A DNA stretch of 64,000 nucleotides from Bacteroidota bacterium. GTDB lineage: Bacteria; Bacteroidota; Bacteroidia; Chitinophagales; Chitinophagaceae. The translations under genes were made by a program, and so were the position numbers. Positions 63,801 through 64,000 of the stretch are shown here, piece by piece. The DNA is taken from the NCBI GenBank assembly GCA_023386045.1, contig JAEWKK010000020.1:108221-172220 (forward strand), in the 5' to 3' direction. The notes under the pieces were generated by a model that saw only the letters and a list, made by a program, of their open reading frames with translations, had not been told where the DNA came from and made no database searches. Numbering within the stretch: the first letter of the stretch is position 1; each line of letters opens with the position of its first letter.

Positions 63801-64000
63801 TCGTTTATGAATTGCCCTTGTCACCCTAAGGGACCCTGTAAGAGTCATGTTTGATGTTCATTTGTTCGATATTCTTTGTGTTCTCCTATGTTTGCAAAGA
63901 CCTTGTTTTTTCTTTTTTTATACCAATAGTTTTGATGCTATAAAGTGAAAAAGAGTGAGAGCCTTTTGTGTCCAAGCAGTCAATTAGACATGTTCTCACG

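Overview
The window is a chromosomal segment of a Bacteroidota bacterium, most likely a Chitinophagaceae-type free-living member. The support is type A Por/T9SS C-terminal sorting domains on two secreted proteins, promoters of the Bacteroidota form TTG-N19/20-TAnnTTTG, weak or absent Shine-Dalgarno sequences, a UpxY-type NusG paralogue heading a polysaccharide locus, and secreted proteins such as DUF4838, DUF922 and a GH9 cellulase. No rRNA or tRNA gene, CRISPR array, integrase or transposase was seen.

Positions 1-17.5 kb hold unlinked housekeeping and secreted functions. These are a divergent AmgK-like kinase / MurU-like nucleotidyltransferase pair (cell-wall sugar recycling), an M1 peptidase, a minus-strand RidA-trehalase-phosphoesterase group, a degenerate hydroxyacyl-CoA dehydrogenase, a 2'-5' RNA ligase-like protein, a radical SAM protein, a TerB-like protein, RtcB, a T9SS-exported GH9 glucanase, a transglutaminase-like protein and a DUF5009-type acyltransferase. 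The gaps at 14.3-14.86 and 15.75-16.1 kb are filled by 9-bp-unit repeats.

Positions 17.8-55.8 kb are one surface-polysaccharide locus of about 38 kb. A consensus promoter at 17846-17875 precedes a NusG-like antiterminator, an outer-membrane exporter (Wza-type) and a Wzc-type tyrosine kinase. Precursor genes follow: WbpP-like epimerase, RmlB and RmlA, a PIG-L deacetylase, WbpD-like and WbpB-like enzymes, and a complete pseudaminic acid route (PseB, PseC, methylase, PseG-PseH fusion, PseI, PseF). Then come an aminotransferase, two N-acetyl-sugar amidotransferases bracketing a HisH/HisF pair, two GT-B-like proteins carrying HP and S motifs, acetyltransferases, a Wzx flippase, an asparagine-synthase-like amidotransferase, three GT4-like glycosyltransferases, a UDP-glucuronate epimerase-like SDR, a multi-TM candidate polymerase and an FkbM methyltransferase. 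Most genes overlap or nearly abut. The predicted product is a capsule or O-antigen containing pseudaminic acid and probably acetamidino-type modified sugars. No initiating phosphoglycosyltransferase is present. A DUF4838 protein on the opposite strand interrupts the cluster.

Positions 56-64 kb hold secreted proteins separated by repeat-rich spacers: a delta-60-repeat T9SS protein, a DUF922 protease, a beta-lactamase-fold hydrolase and a papain-like protease with five BTRD1-type repeats.

The most unusual signal is a set of short-unit (7-, 9- and 11-bp) tandem arrays, often in inverted pairs, at five or more places. One inverted pair (exactly 5 x 9 bp on each side) encloses a broken four-helix-bundle (S23/IVS-type) gene inside the capsule operon. 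This suggests a non-rRNA relative of the intervening-sequence element.
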